Source: Nocardioides sp. TF02-7
Lineage (GTDB): Bacteria; Actinomycetota; Actinomycetes; Propionibacteriales; Nocardioidaceae
Reading direction: 5' to 3'
Assembly: GCF_022437945.1 (NCBI RefSeq)
Contig: NZ_CP092535.1
Coordinates: 4,154,001-4,218,000, forward strand
DNA length: 64,000 bases
The notes beneath the pieces were generated by a model that saw only the letters and a program-made list of their open reading frames with translations, made no database searches and had not been told where the DNA came from. Of this stretch, positions 40,870-49,982 are shown one piece after another; position 1 is the stretch's first letter; every line of letters starts with the position of its first letter. Position numbers and translations under genes: made by a program.

Positions 40870-41082
40870 ATGAGCAACCGCACCTACCGCGTCACCGAGA
40901 TCGTCGGCACCTCGCCCGACGGCATCGACCAGGCCGTCCGCAACGGGCTCGAGCGGGCCTCGCAGACCCTCCGTCACCTCGACTGGTTCGAGGTGACGCA
41001 GGTGCGGGGCCAGATCAAGGACGGCCAGGTCGAGCACTTCCAGGTCGGGATGAAGGTGGGCTTCCGGCTCGAGGACGAGTGA
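40870..41082 (+). CDS. Dodecin (flavin-binding protein)
   Basis: 70 aa, intact. Dodecin signatures: YRVTEIVGTSPDGIDQAVRNGLERASQTLRHLDWFEVTQVRGQIKDGQVEHFQVGMKVGFRLED, where the conserved Trp (DWFEV) stacks on flavin and VEHFQVGMKVGFRLE forms the last strand. It forms a dodecamer that stores or buffers flavins. Start ATG 40870. Confidence 0.95.
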   Translation: MSNRTYRVTEIVGTSPDGIDQAVRNGLERASQTLRHLDWFEVTQVRGQIKDGQVEHFQVGMKVGFRLEDE

Positions 41083-41196
41083 CCGCGGCCTGAGCGGCCG
41101 GCCCGGTTCTTTGTGCGGACCCCACAAAGAATCCGCGCGAGTTTGCTGCGCGTCGGCGGCGAGAGGCGGCGGCGCCGCCCACTAGCGTCGTGGGAC

Positions 41197-41907
41197 GTGA
41201 GCGACTCCCGATCCGTCCTCGTCACCGGCGGCAACCGCGGCATCGGCCGCGCGATCGCCGAGGCGTTCCTGGCCCAGGGCGACAAGGTCGCCGTCACCAC
41301 CCGGAGCGGGGGAGCGCCCGACGGCGCGCTCGAGCTCAAGGCCGACGTGACCGATGCCGCCGCGGTCGACGCGGCGTTCAAGGCCGCCGAGGAGGCCCAC
41401 GGCCCGGTCGAGGTGCTGGTCGCCAACGCGGGCATCACGGCCGACACGCTCCTGCTGCGGATGTCGGACGACGACTGGTCGTCGGTGCTCGACACCAACC
41501 TCACCGGCTCGTTCCGGCTCGCGAAGCGGGCGGCGAAGGGCATGCTCCGGCTGCGCCGAGGCCGGATCATCCTCGTGTCCAGCGTGGTCGCGACGCTCGG
41601 CTCCCCGGGCCAGGTCAACTACGCCGCGTCCAAGGCCGGCCTGATCGGCATGGCCCGGTCGCTGGCGCGCGAGCTCGGGTCCCGGTCGATCACGGCCAAC
41701 GTGGTCGCGCCCGGCTACGTCGACACCGACATGACCGCGGTGCTGGACGAGGACCTGAAGGAGGGGATCCGCGGCCGGATCCCGCTGGGGCGGTACGCCG
41801 ACCCGGCGGAGGTGGCGAGCGCGGTGACCTGGTTGGCGAGTGACGGAGCGGCCTACGTGACGGGGGCCGTGATCCCTGTCGACGGCGGTCTCGGGATGGG
41901 GCACTGA
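41197..41907 (+). CDS. fabG: 3-oxoacyl-ACP reductase FabG
   Basis: 236 aa, intact SDR. VLVTGGNRGIGRAIAEAF, VANAGITADTLLLRMSDDDW (FabG-specific), SSVVATLGSPGQVNYAASKAGLIG with the YxxxK site, and PLGRYADPAEVASAVTWLASDGAAYVTGAVIPVDGG. Reduces 3-oxoacyl-ACP in fatty-acid elongation. Start GTG 41197. Followed 1 bp later by fabI, the mabA-inhA-like arrangement of actinobacteria. Confidence 0.95.
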   Translation: MSDSRSVLVTGGNRGIGRAIAEAFLAQGDKVAVTTRSGGAPDGALELKADVTDAAAVDAAFKAAEEAHGPVEVLVANAGITADTLLLRMSDDDWSSVLDTNLTGSFRLAKRAAKGMLRLRRGRIILVSSVVATLGSPGQVNYAASKAGLIGMARSLARELGSRSITANVVAPGYVDTDMTAVLDEDLKEGIRGRIPLGRYADPAEVASAVTWLASDGAAYVTGAVIPVDGGLGMGH

Positions 41908-41908
41908 C

Positions 41909-42703
41909 ATGGCGCTGGACAAGTCCTCGCTCCTCGACGGCAAGCGGATCCTGGTCACCGGGGTCACCCACGACACCTCCATCGGCTTCGGGATCGCCCG
42001 GTTCGCCCAGGAGCAGGGTGCGACCGTGCTCATCTCCAACTTCGGTCGGGCGCTCCGGCTGACCGAGCGGATCGCCAAGCGGCTCCCGGAGACGCCGCCG
42101 GTGCTCGAGCTCGACGTCACCGACGAGTCCCACCTCGCGGCGCTCCCCGCGAAGGTCGCCGAGCACCTCGGCGAGGGTGCGACGCTCGACGGCGTCGTGC
42201 ACTCCATCGCCTACGGCAACCCCGAGACCCTGCTCGGCGGGAAGTTCCTCGACGGCCCGTGGGACGACGTCGCGCAGGCCGTGCAGGTGTCGGCGTACTC
42301 GCTGAAGGCGCTGGCCGGCGCCTGCCGGCCGATGATGACCGGCGGCGGGTCGGTCGTCGGCCTCACCTTCGACGCCACGGTGGCGTGGCCGGCGTACGAC
42401 TGGATGGGTGTCGCCAAGGCGGCGCTGGAGTCCACCGCGCGCTACCTGGCCCGCGACCTGGGACCCGACCGGATCCGGGTCAACCTGGTCTCCGCCGGCC
42501 CGCTGCGCACCCTCGCCGCCAAGGCGATCCCCGGGTTCGAGGAGCTCGAGTCGCTCTGGGACACCCGCGCGCCGCTCGGCTGGGACCAGACCGACACCGA
42601 GCCGACCGCACGCGCGGTCTGCGCGCTGCTCTCCGACCTGTTCCCCGCTACGTCAGGCGAGATCGTGCACGTGGACGGCGGCTTCCACGCGATGGGCGCA
42701 TAG
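41909..42703 (+). CDS. fabI: Enoyl-ACP reductase FabI/InhA type
   Basis: 264 aa, intact. SLLDGKRILVTGVTHDTSIGFGIARFAQEQGATV is the FabI/InhA cofactor region; GVVHSIAYGNPETLLGGKFLD; the YDWMGVAKAALES segment has the Yx6K active site; RIRVNLVSAGPLRTLAAKAIPGF follows. Uses NADH to reduce enoyl-ACP, and belongs to the class targeted by isoniazid/triclosan-type inhibitors. Its last 56 bp overlap the convergent membrane-protein gene. Confidence 0.95.
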   Translation: MALDKSSLLDGKRILVTGVTHDTSIGFGIARFAQEQGATVLISNFGRALRLTERIAKRLPETPPVLELDVTDESHLAALPAKVAEHLGEGATLDGVVHSIAYGNPETLLGGKFLDGPWDDVAQAVQVSAYSLKALAGACRPMMTGGGSVVGLTFDATVAWPAYDWMGVAKAALESTARYLARDLGPDRIRVNLVSAGPLRTLAAKAIPGFEELESLWDTRAPLGWDQTDTEPTARAVCALLSDLFPATSGEIVHVDGGFHAMGA

Positions 42704-43360
42704 CCCGCTGCGTCGCCCAGGTGAGCAGCGCCCACCCCGCCGCGACCACCAGGACCTCCTGCAGCACGTACCACGGCCACGGCCCGAAGTAGTCGAGGAC
42801 CGAGCCGCTCGGCTTGCGCACCAGGTAGCCGTAGTTGGTGTCGGCGACCACGTTGAAGGCGTACGCCGTGACCGCCCAGGCGAGCGTCGCCGCGAGCGCA
42901 GCGCCGTAGTCGCGCCACCGGGGCGGCTTGCGCAGGCCGATCACGAGGTAGGCCGCCGACCACACGACGAGCAGGTGCAGCGCCCAGTAGGCGAAGTAGC
43001 GCGGGTGGGGGGAAGTCCTCGCCCAGCGACGGCGTGACGACGCCCTGGACGGTCAGCGTCAGCCCCCAGAAGAACGTCAGCGCCACGGGGACCGGGCGGT
43101 GCGTCCAGAGCGCCCAGGCCGCCGCCACCCACGCCAGGTCGCACAGGTGCAGGGGGCAGCGTCACGTCGATGTCGAAGTTGACGAGGACGTCGTAGACCT
43201 GGAACGGCACCGTGACCGCCGGGATCAGCAGCGCGGCGACCCGGCTGGAGGTCGTCGGGCCCTCGGCGGCGCGGTGCCGGCCGCCGACGACGACGACGGT
43301 GACCAGGCCGGCGGCGAAGATCGCCAGCGGCACCAGGTGGGTGAGCCCGTACGACGGCAC
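42648..43360 (-). CDS. TIGR02206 / YwaF family integral membrane protein (frameshifted)
   Basis: About 237 aa with roughly seven helices. After repair: HLVPLAIFAAGLVTVVVV.., PFQVYDVLVNFDIDVTLPLHLCDLAWVAAAWALWT, FFWGLTLTVQGVVTPSLGEDFPHPRYFAYWALHLLVVWSAAYLV, YAFNVVADTNYGYLVRKP and DYFGPWPWYVLQEV: the TIGR02206 pattern (LPLHLCD, DFPHPRYF, NYGYL). Extra bases in 43152-43156 and 43007-43012 break it. GTG 43360 chosen; another GTG lies at 43378. Its tail runs into fabI. Confidence 0.88.
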
Positions 43361-43390
43361 GGGTCCAGGATCCCGCACTAGGCTGCGCGA

Positions 43391-43903
43391 ATGGTCACTG
43401 CGCACCGCCTGGTCGTCATCAGGCACGCGAAGGCCGAGCCGGTCGCGCCCTCCGACGTCGAGCGCGCGCTGACCGAGCAGGGGCGTGCCGACGCAGCAGC
43501 CGCCGGCCGGCTGCTCGCAGCCGCCGGCGTGTCCGCGGACGCAGCGCTGGTCTCGCCCGCCACCCGCACCCGCCAGACCTGGCAGGTGCTGGCCGACGCG
43601 GCCGGCTGGACGACGGAGCCGCAGGTGGAGCAGTCGCTCTACTCGGCCGACGAGGACACGGTGCTCGACCTGGTGGGCGAGACGGAGGAGTCGGTCGGCA
43701 CCCTGGTGGTGGTCGGCCACAACCCCACCATGGGCAGCCTGGCGCACCTACTCGACGACGGTGACGGCGACCCGGCCGCCACCACCCGCCTGCTGCAGGG
43801 CTATTCCACCAGCGCGGTGGCGGTCTTCGACCTGCCCGTCGGCTGGGCGGGGGTGGGCCGGGGCAGCGGCCGGCTGGCGCTGATGGACGTCGGCCGGGGC
43901 TAG
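43391..43903 (+). CDS. sixA: SixA-type phosphohistidine phosphatase
   Basis: 170 aa, intact histidine phosphatase. LVVIRHAKAEPVAPSDVERALTEQGRADAAAAGRLL has the RHxK/R motif with catalytic His; SPATRTRQTWQVL and LVVVGHNPTMGSLAHLL supply the second Arg and His. May dephosphorylate histidine phosphocarriers. Its stop overlaps the convergent serB by 4 bp. Confidence 0.88.
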   Translation: MVTAHRLVVIRHAKAEPVAPSDVERALTEQGRADAAAAGRLLAAAGVSADAALVSPATRTRQTWQVLADAAGWTTEPQVEQSLYSADEDTVLDLVGETEESVGTLVVVGHNPTMGSLAHLLDDGDGDPAATTRLLQGYSTSAVAVFDLPVGWAGVGRGSGRLALMDVGRG

Positions 43904-45112
43904 ACCGGGGGAGCGGGCGTGACGATCCCCGCCTCGGCGTCCGCCGCCTCGATCTCCCTCCCGGCTGATGCCGAGCAGGTACATGATCGCGTCGAGGTAG
44001 GGCACGTTGACTGCCGTGTCGGCCGCCTCCCGCACGACGGGGCGGGCGTTGTAGGCGATGCCGAGACCGGCCGCCTCGAGCATGTCGAGGTCGTTGGCGC
44101 CGTCGCCGATCGCGATCGTGGCCGCCTCCGGTACGCCGGCCCGAGCGGCGAACTCGCGCAGGGCGCGCGCCTTGCCGGCCCGGTCGACGACCTCGCCGAC
44201 CAGCTCGCCGGTCAGCCGCCCGTCGACGATCTCCAGGGTGTTGGCCCGGGAGAAGTGGATGCCGAGGTCGGCGGCGAGCCGGTTGGTGATCTGGGTGAAC
44301 CCGCCGGACACGATCGCGAACCGGTAGCCGAGCCGGCCGAGCGTGCGGACCATGGTGCGCGCGCCCGGGTTGACGACGATGGCGTCGTAGACCTCGCCGA
44401 GCACGCTCTCGTCGAGCCCGGCGAGCAGCCGCACCCGCTGTCGCAGCGACTCCTCGAAGTCGATGTCGCCGCGCATCGCGGCCTCGGTGACGGCCGCGAC
44501 CTCGGCCTCGAACCCGGCGTGGGCCGCGAGCATCTCGATGACCTCGCCCTGGATCAGGGTGGAGTCGACGTCCATCACGATCAGCCGCACCGCGTGCCGC
44601 AGCAGCGAGGCCGGCTGCACGGCGACGTCGACGTTGCGGGCCGCCGCCTCGCGGGCGAGCATCGTGCGCAGCCGCAGCGGGTCGGCACCGGAGACGTCGA
44701 GCTCGATCGCCGTGACCGGGTAGCGCGCCATCCGCTCGATCCGGTCGATGTTGGCGCCGCAGTCGGCGATCCGGCCCGCGATCGCCGCCATCGCGGACGC
44801 GCGCAGCGGTGCGCCGATGATCGTCACGTGGGAGCGGCCGGCGCGCCGGGTCCGGTTGTCGCCGGTGCCGGTCTCGACCTCCACCGACATCTCCAGCTCG
44901 GCGGCGACCTGCTCGACGGCGCGGCGCAGCTTCTTGGGGTCGCGCGGTGCGTTGACGAGCACGCCGAGCAGCAGCCGGCGACGGAGCAGGATCTGCTCGA
45001 CGTCGATGACGGACACCCCGGACTGCGCCAGCGCGGTGAAGACCGCGGACGTCACCCCCGGTCGGTCCTTGCCCGTGAGGGTGATCAGCAGCGTGTCCTG
45101 GGTGGCGGTCAT
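43900..45112 (-). CDS. serB: Phosphoserine phosphatase SerB with ACT domains (frameshifted)
   Basis: About 404 aa. N-terminal ACT domains (LLITLTGKDRPGVTSAVFTAL and SHVTIIGAPLRASAMAAIAGRIAD), then a HAD domain: LIVMDVDSTLIQGEVIEMLA (DxDxT), FAIVSGGFTQ, and AIGDGANDLDMLEAAGLGIA. Last step of serine synthesis, with ACT likely sensing serine. An extra base in 43956-43958 alters only the tail; repair gives YLLGISREEIEAADAEAGIVTP and a stop at 43900. Confidence 0.94.
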
Positions 45113-45137
45113 CTCGCGACGAGGTTAGGGGATCGGG

Positions 45138-45870
45138 TCACTCCTCCGGCCAGCCGTCCGGGGAGCAGGCGGCCGTGAGCGCGTGCCGGGCGGCCGCGCC
45201 GAGGGGCAGCAGCGCCTCCCGCCGGGCCGTGACCTCGCCGAGGCTCACCGCCCCGCCCTCGTCGTCGAGGGCCAGGTCGACGACCGCGAGCAGGTGCACC
45301 GCCCGCCGGGCGAGGTCGGCGCACCGGGCCGGCACCCCCGGCGGCGCGGGCAGCGGCTCGCCGGCACGCAGGTCGTGCAGCGCGTCGGCGACCTCCGGGC
45401 GCCACCGGGCGACGTCGAGCCGGGCCAGCGCGTCGACGCCCGACAGCAGCGCGGCGCGGAGCCGGCGGTCGGCCTCGCCCACGTCCGGAGGCGGCCGCCG
45501 CCGGGCGTCGTACGGCATCCACTCGACGGCCCGGCCGACCTCCTGCGGGACCCACGCGCGGCCGGGCTCGAGCGGCGAGCCGAGCGCGAGCACCGCCTGC
45601 CCGGCGTCGGCGGCGGCGCCGGTCAGCGGCGGCGGTCCGGCGACCCCGACCGGGTCGCCTGGGGCGGGGGAACGCCGCACCCACCGCGGTCGCCCCCACC
45701 GACCGGCAGGCCGCCAGCAGGTCGAGCAGTCCGGTGGGCACGCCGTGCCGGCCGGTGGCGGCGGTGACGTAGTCGTCGGGCGGCACCCGGCCGCGCAGGC
45801 AGGCGGTGGCCCACCAGGCGACCCGACCGGCTACCGGAAGTTCTGTCTCCACGGGTGGATAGGGTTGCAC
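45138..45870 (-). CDS. Hypothetical protein (frameshifted)
   Basis: About 244 aa. Starts VETELPVAGRVAWWATACLRGRVPPDDYV, later ALGSPLEPGRAWVPQEVGRAVEWMPYDARRRPPPDVGEADRRLRAALLSGVDALARLDVARWRPEVADALHDLR. Soluble, Ala/Arg-rich and helical. An extra base in the run 45666-45670 breaks it; repair gives AAFPAPGDPVGVAG. I do not recognise the family. GTG 45870 or GTG 45852 may be the start; it is divergent from the ABC gene with 2-20 bp between them. Confidence 0.65.
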
Positions 45871-45872
45871 GC

Positions 45873-46666
45873 ATGTCCGCCGTGCTCGAGCTCGCCGAGG
45901 TCACCGTGCGCCGCGGGCAGGCGACGTTGCTCGACCGGGTGACCTGGGTGGTCAAGGACGGCGAGCGCTGGGTGGTGCTCGGCGCCAACGGCGCCGGCAA
46001 GACCACGCTGCTGCAGGTCGCCGCCGCCCAGATGCACCCGACCTCCGGCGCCGTGGGCGTGCTCGGCGAGCTGATCGGCACCGTCGACGTGTTCGAGCTG
46101 CGGCCACGCATCGGGCTCACCAGCGCCGCGCTCGCCGAGCGGATCCCGCGGCACGAGAAGGTCCGCGACGTCGTGGTGTCGGCGTCGTACGCCGTCGTCG
46201 GCCGCTGGCGGGAGGACTACGACGAGGTCGACCACGCGCGCGCCGAGGCGCTGCTGCGCGAGGTCCGGGCCGACCGGCTGGCCGACCGCACCTTCGGCAC
46301 CCTCAGCGAGGGGAGCGCAAGCGGGTGCAGATCGCCCGCGCCCTGATGGTCGACCCCGAGCTGCTGCTGCTCGACGAGCCGGCCGCCGGCCTCGACCTCG
46401 GCGGCCGGGAGGACCTCGTCTCCACGCTGTCGGTGCTCGCCTACGACCCCCTGTCGCCGGCGACGGTGCTGGTGTCGCACCACGTCGAGGAGATCCCGCC
46501 GGGGTTCACGCACGTGCTCATGCTCCGCGACGGGGCGGTGGTCGACGCGGGGCCGATCGAGGAGACGCTCACCGCCGAGGCGCTGTCGGCGACGTTCGGC
46601 ATGCCGCTGGTGCTGGAGCACCACGACGGGCGCTACGCCGCGCGTCGACGCTTGCACCGAGGATAG
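45873..46666 (+). CDS. ABC transporter ATP-binding protein without partner permease (frameshifted)
   Basis: About 264 aa. Walker A GANGAGKTTLLQVAAAQMHPTSG, LSEGERKRVQIARALM (signature with E in place of the usual GG), LLLDEPAAGLDLGGRED, and VSHHVEEIPPGFTHVLMLRDG, which is typical of the YlmA/PhnC-like single-ATPase group. A missing G in 46310-46313 breaks the frame exactly in the signature. No permease adjoins it. Confidence 0.88.
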
Positions 46667-46676
46667 GGTCGGTGCC

Positions 46677-47144
46677 ATGGACTGGCTGCGCGACCACCTC
46701 TGGGAGACCTGGCTCGGTGTCGCGATCGTGCTCGGCGTCGCCGAGATGTTCAGCCTCGACCTGTTCCTGGTCATGCTCGCCGCCGGCGCCCTCGGCGGCA
46801 TGGCGACCGCGTTCGTGACCGACGCCTTCTGGGTGCAGGCGCTCGTCGCCGCGGCCGTGTCGGTGGGCATGCTCGCGTTCGTCCGCCCGTCGCTGGCCAA
46901 GCGCTTCCACGGCGGCCCCGAGCTGACGCTGGGCGCCGACCGCCTGATCGGCCAGCGCGCCGTCGTGACCCAGGAGATCACCGGCCTCGGCCCGGGCCGG
47001 GTCCGGCTCGCCGGGGAGATCTGGAGCGCCGCCGGCCACGAGACCGACGAGCCGATCGCGCCCGGCCAGGCGGTCGAGGTCGTCGAGATCCGGGGCGCCA
47101 CCGCCTACGTCCGTCCCGTCGCACCGCCCGAGCTCGAGCAGTAG
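46677..47144 (+). CDS. NfeD family protein
   Basis: 155 aa, intact. Three hydrophobic helices (LGVAIVLGVAEMFSLDLFLVMLAAGALGGMAT.., WVQALVAAAVSVGMLAFV) and a C-terminal OB-fold (LIGQRAVVTQEITGLGPGRVRLAGEIWSAAGHE...VEVVEIRGATAYVRP). NfeD proteins pair with stomatin/SPFH proteins in membrane-microdomain or quality-control roles; here the SPFH gene follows directly. Confidence 0.92.
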   Translation: MDWLRDHLWETWLGVAIVLGVAEMFSLDLFLVMLAAGALGGMATAFVTDAFWVQALVAAAVSVGMLAFVRPSLAKRFHGGPELTLGADRLIGQRAVVTQEITGLGPGRVRLAGEIWSAAGHETDEPIAPGQAVEVVEIRGATAYVRPVAPPELEQ

Positions 47145-47173
47145 CGCTCGGGCAGGAGACCGAAGGAGAACCC

Positions 47174-48253
47174 GTGGAGCTGCTCATCCTGCTCGGCCTG
47201 CTGTTCCTGCTGGTCGTCGTGGCCCTCGCCAAGACCGTCCGGATCGTGCCGCAGGCGCGCGCCGGCGTGGTCGAGCGGTTCGGCAAGTACAAGCAGACGC
47301 TGTCCGCAGGCCTCAACATCGTGGTGCCGTTCGTCGACAAGGTGCGCTACCAGATCGATCTGCGCGAGCAGGTGGTGAGCTTCCCGCCGCAGCCGGTGAT
47401 CACCGAGGACAACCTGGTGGTCTCCATCGACACCGTCATCTACTTCCAGGTGACCGACCCGGTCTCCGCGACCTACGAGATCGCCGACTACATCCAGGCG
47501 ATCGAGCAGCTCACGATGACCACGTTGCGCAACATCATCGGCGGCATGGACCTCGAGCAGACGCTGACCAGCCGCGAGGAGATCAACTCCGGCCTCCGCG
47601 GCGTGCTCGACGAGGCCACCGGCAAGTGGGGCATCCGCGTCAACCGGGTGGAGATCAAGGGCATCGACCCGCCGCCGTCGATCAAGGACGCGATGGAGAA
47701 GCAGATGCGCGCCGACCGTGACAAGCGGGCGCTCATCCTCACCGCGGAGGGCCAGCGCCAGTCGGCGATCCTCACGGCCGAGGGCAACAAGCAGTCGGCG
47801 ATCCTCAACGCCGAGGGCGAGCGCGAGTCGCAGATCCTGCGCGCCCAGGCCGAGCGGGAGGCCGCCATCCTCCGTGCCCAGGGTGAGGGACAGGCCATCC
47901 AGACCGTCTTCCAGGCGATCCACGACGGGCAGCCCGACCAGTCGCTGCTGGCCTACCAGTACCTCCAGATGCTGCCGCGGATCGCGGACGGCGACGCCAA
48001 CAAGCTGTGGATCGTCCCGAGCGAGATCGGCGAGGCGCTGAAGGGTCTCGGGTCGACGATCAACCGGCTGCCGGGCATCCCGGAGGAGGTCGAGGGGCCG
48101 CGCACGCGCATCGACATGGGCCCGTCGGAGCCGCAGTCCGTCGCCGGCGACACCGAGCGGAGGGCCACGGACCAGGCGGTCCGTGACGCCATCGCCGAGG
48201 CGGAGAGCGCAGCCCGGCCCGGGCAGTCGGGCTCGTCGCCGCAGGCGGAGTGA
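47174..48253 (+). CDS. SPFH/stomatin-like membrane protein (paraslipin)
   Basis: 359 aa, intact. N-terminal membrane anchor LLILLGLLFLLVVVALAKT, PHB domain (VVERFGKYKQTLSAGLNIVVPFVDKVRYQIDLREQVVSFPPQPVIT..), then a heptad-like repeat of Ala-Glu-Gly units (ILTAEGQRQSAILTAEGNKQ) forming a coiled coil, and a YLQMLPRIADGDANKLWIVPSE end. Forms large oligomers at the membrane. GTG start with GAAGGAG site. Confidence 0.93.
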   Translation: MELLILLGLLFLLVVVALAKTVRIVPQARAGVVERFGKYKQTLSAGLNIVVPFVDKVRYQIDLREQVVSFPPQPVITEDNLVVSIDTVIYFQVTDPVSATYEIADYIQAIEQLTMTTLRNIIGGMDLEQTLTSREEINSGLRGVLDEATGKWGIRVNRVEIKGIDPPPSIKDAMEKQMRADRDKRALILTAEGQRQSAILTAEGNKQSAILNAEGERESQILRAQAEREAAILRAQGEGQAIQTVFQAIHDGQPDQSLLAYQYLQMLPRIADGDANKLWIVPSEIGEALKGLGSTINRLPGIPEEVEGPRTRIDMGPSEPQSVAGDTERRATDQAVRDAIAEAESAARPGQSGSSPQAE

Positions 48254-49063
48254 GTCCGCTCGAGGTCGTCGCCGTCCTGCTCGCCGGCGTCTGGGCCGGC
48301 ACCATCAACACCGTCGTCGGCTCGGGGACCCTGATCACGTTCCCCACCCTGCTCGCCATCGGCGTGCCGCCGGTGACGGCCAACATGAGCAACAACATCG
48401 GCCTGATCCCTGGGTCGACCGCGGGAGCCGTGGGTTACCGGCGCGAGCTCGCCGGGCAGCGGGGGGCGTGTCCTCCGGCTGCTGTCTGCGTCGCTCGTGG
48501 GTGGACTCGCCGGCGCCGGGCTGCTCCTGGTGCTGCCGCCGGGGGCCTTCGAGGCCGTCGTACCGGTGCTGATCCTGCTCGGCGTGGTGCTGGTCATCCT
48601 CCAGCCGCGGCTGTCAAGGGCGGTCGCCGCCCAGGCCGAGCGGCGGGCGGCGCGGCGCGGCGAGGAGCTCGGCGGCAGCCGGCCCGACGCGTGGTGGATT
48701 TGGCCCGCGGTGCTCCTGACCGGTGTCTACGGCGGCTACTTCGGCGCCGCCCAGGGCGTGCTGCTGATGGCCGTGCTCGGCATCGGGGTGAGCGAGTCGC
48801 TGCAGCGCCTCAACGGCGTCAAGAACGTGCTCGCCGCCAGCGTCAACGCCGTAGCCGGCCTCGTCTTCGTCCTCGTCGTCGAGCTCGACCTCGTCGACAC
48901 CGGCGCGGAGATCGACTGGCTCATCGTGCTGGTGATCGGTCTGGGCGCCGTGGTCGGCGGTTTCATCGGTGCGTCGGTCGGGCGCCGGCTGCCCGCGCCG
49001 GTGCTGCGCGCCGTCATCATCGTCGTCGGCCTGGTGGCCGTCGTGTCGATGCTCGCGACGTGA
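48250..49063 (+). CDS. TauE/SafE family sulfite/organosulfonate exporter-like protein (frameshifted)
   Basis: About 270 aa, eight or so helices. AGVWAGTINTVVGSGTLITFPTLLAIGVPPVTANMSNNIGLIPG is the first TauE repeat; VLLTGVYGGYFGAAQGVLLMAVLGIGVSESLQRLNGVKNVLAASVNAVAGLVF is the second. An extra G in 48461-48466 breaks it; repair gives RRELAGQRGRVLRLLSASLVGG. GTG start overlaps the SPFH stop (GTGA). Confidence 0.9.
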
Positions 49064-49102
49064 CTGCAACAATGCGGCCGTCGCCGCGAGGGGAGAAGGA
49101 CG

Positions 49103-49585
49103 ATGAGCACACCGCCATGGGGTGAGGGTGACCCCTTCCAGAAGCCGGGGGACCAGCAGCCCTCCGGCCAGCCGGACCAGCCAGGCCAGCCGGTCCCGCC
49201 GCCGTACCAGCCCTACGGGACGCCGAACCCCTACAGCGGCGCGTACGGCGGCAGCCCCTACGGCGGTCCGTACCAGCCCGCGCCGCCGACCAACGGGCTC
49301 GCCGTGGCCTCGATGGTCACCAGCATCGTCGGCATCGCCGGCCTGTGCTGCTACGGGCTCGGCGGCATCATCGGCCTGGTCGGCGCGATCCTCGGCCACG
49401 TGTCCAAGCGCAGGATCCGCGAGAACAACGAGGGCGGCGCCGGGATGGCGCTCGCCGGCATCATCGTCGGCTGGGTGGCGTTCGGACTGATGCTCGCGGC
49501 GATCGCGTTCTTCGTCGTGGTGATCCTGATCGCCGAGAACGGCGCCAACTGCTCGCCGGGCGACCCGGACTACCCGTTCTGCTGA
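49103..49585 (+). CDS. DUF4190 domain-containing membrane protein
   Basis: 160 aa, intact. A Pro/Gln/Tyr/Gly-rich cytoplasmic N-terminus (repeats of QP and YGGP) then the DUF4190 double helix NGLAVASMVTSIVGIAGLCCYGLGGIIGLVGAILGHVSKRRIRENN..GGAGMALAGIIVGWVAFGLMLAAIAFFVVV. Function unknown; such proteins are common in actinobacterial membranes. Confidence 0.9.
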   Translation: MSTPPWGEGDPFQKPGDQQPSGQPDQPGQPVPPPYQPYGTPNPYSGAYGGSPYGGPYQPAPPTNGLAVASMVTSIVGIAGLCCYGLGGIIGLVGAILGHVSKRRIRENNEGGAGMALAGIIVGWVAFGLMLAAIAFFVVVILIAENGANCSPGDPDYPFC

Positions 49586-49589
49586 GCCG

Positions 49590-49952
49590 TCAGGCGTCGC
49601 CGGAACCCAGCGCCGCCGCACCGGTCGCCGCCGCACCGAGCGCGGCCACGACCAGCATGCCGCCGGCGAGGAGCGGGAAGTCCTTGCGCGCCAGGCCCAT
49701 GGCCCCGGTGGCCGCGTCACCGGCGTCGACGGCGACCCCGGCAGTGACGAGGGTGCGGCGCACGTCGCCCTTCGCCATCAGCGTCAGCGCGCCGATCGCG
49801 ATCTCGCGGACGCCGAACATCCGGGCGAAGTAGGGCAGCTGGGGGTTGGCCGCCGGGTGGAGGCCGAAGAGGCGGGAAGTCCGCGCGGGGGCGACGATCG
49901 AGCCGACGCCGATCGCGATGCGGCCGAGGGAGAGGCCGGTCACAGGATCCAT
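49590..49952 (-). CDS. DUF4267-like small membrane protein
   Basis: 120 aa, intact. Four hydrophobic helices: GRIAIGVGSIVAP.., LPYFARMFGVREIAIGALTLM, RTLVTAGVAVDAGDAATGAMG and PLLAGGMLVVAALGAAATGAAALG. The arrangement FARMFGVREIAIG is typical. Converges with the DUF4190 gene with 4 bp between stops. Confidence 0.75.
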   Translation of the reverse strand: MDPVTGLSLGRIAIGVGSIVAPARTSRLFGLHPAANPQLPYFARMFGVREIAIGALTLMAKGDVRRTLVTAGVAVDAGDAATGAMGLARKDFPLLAGGMLVVAALGAAATGAAALGSGDA

Positions 49953-49982
49953 GGGCGGGAGGCTAGCGGTAGGCCGCTGTGC

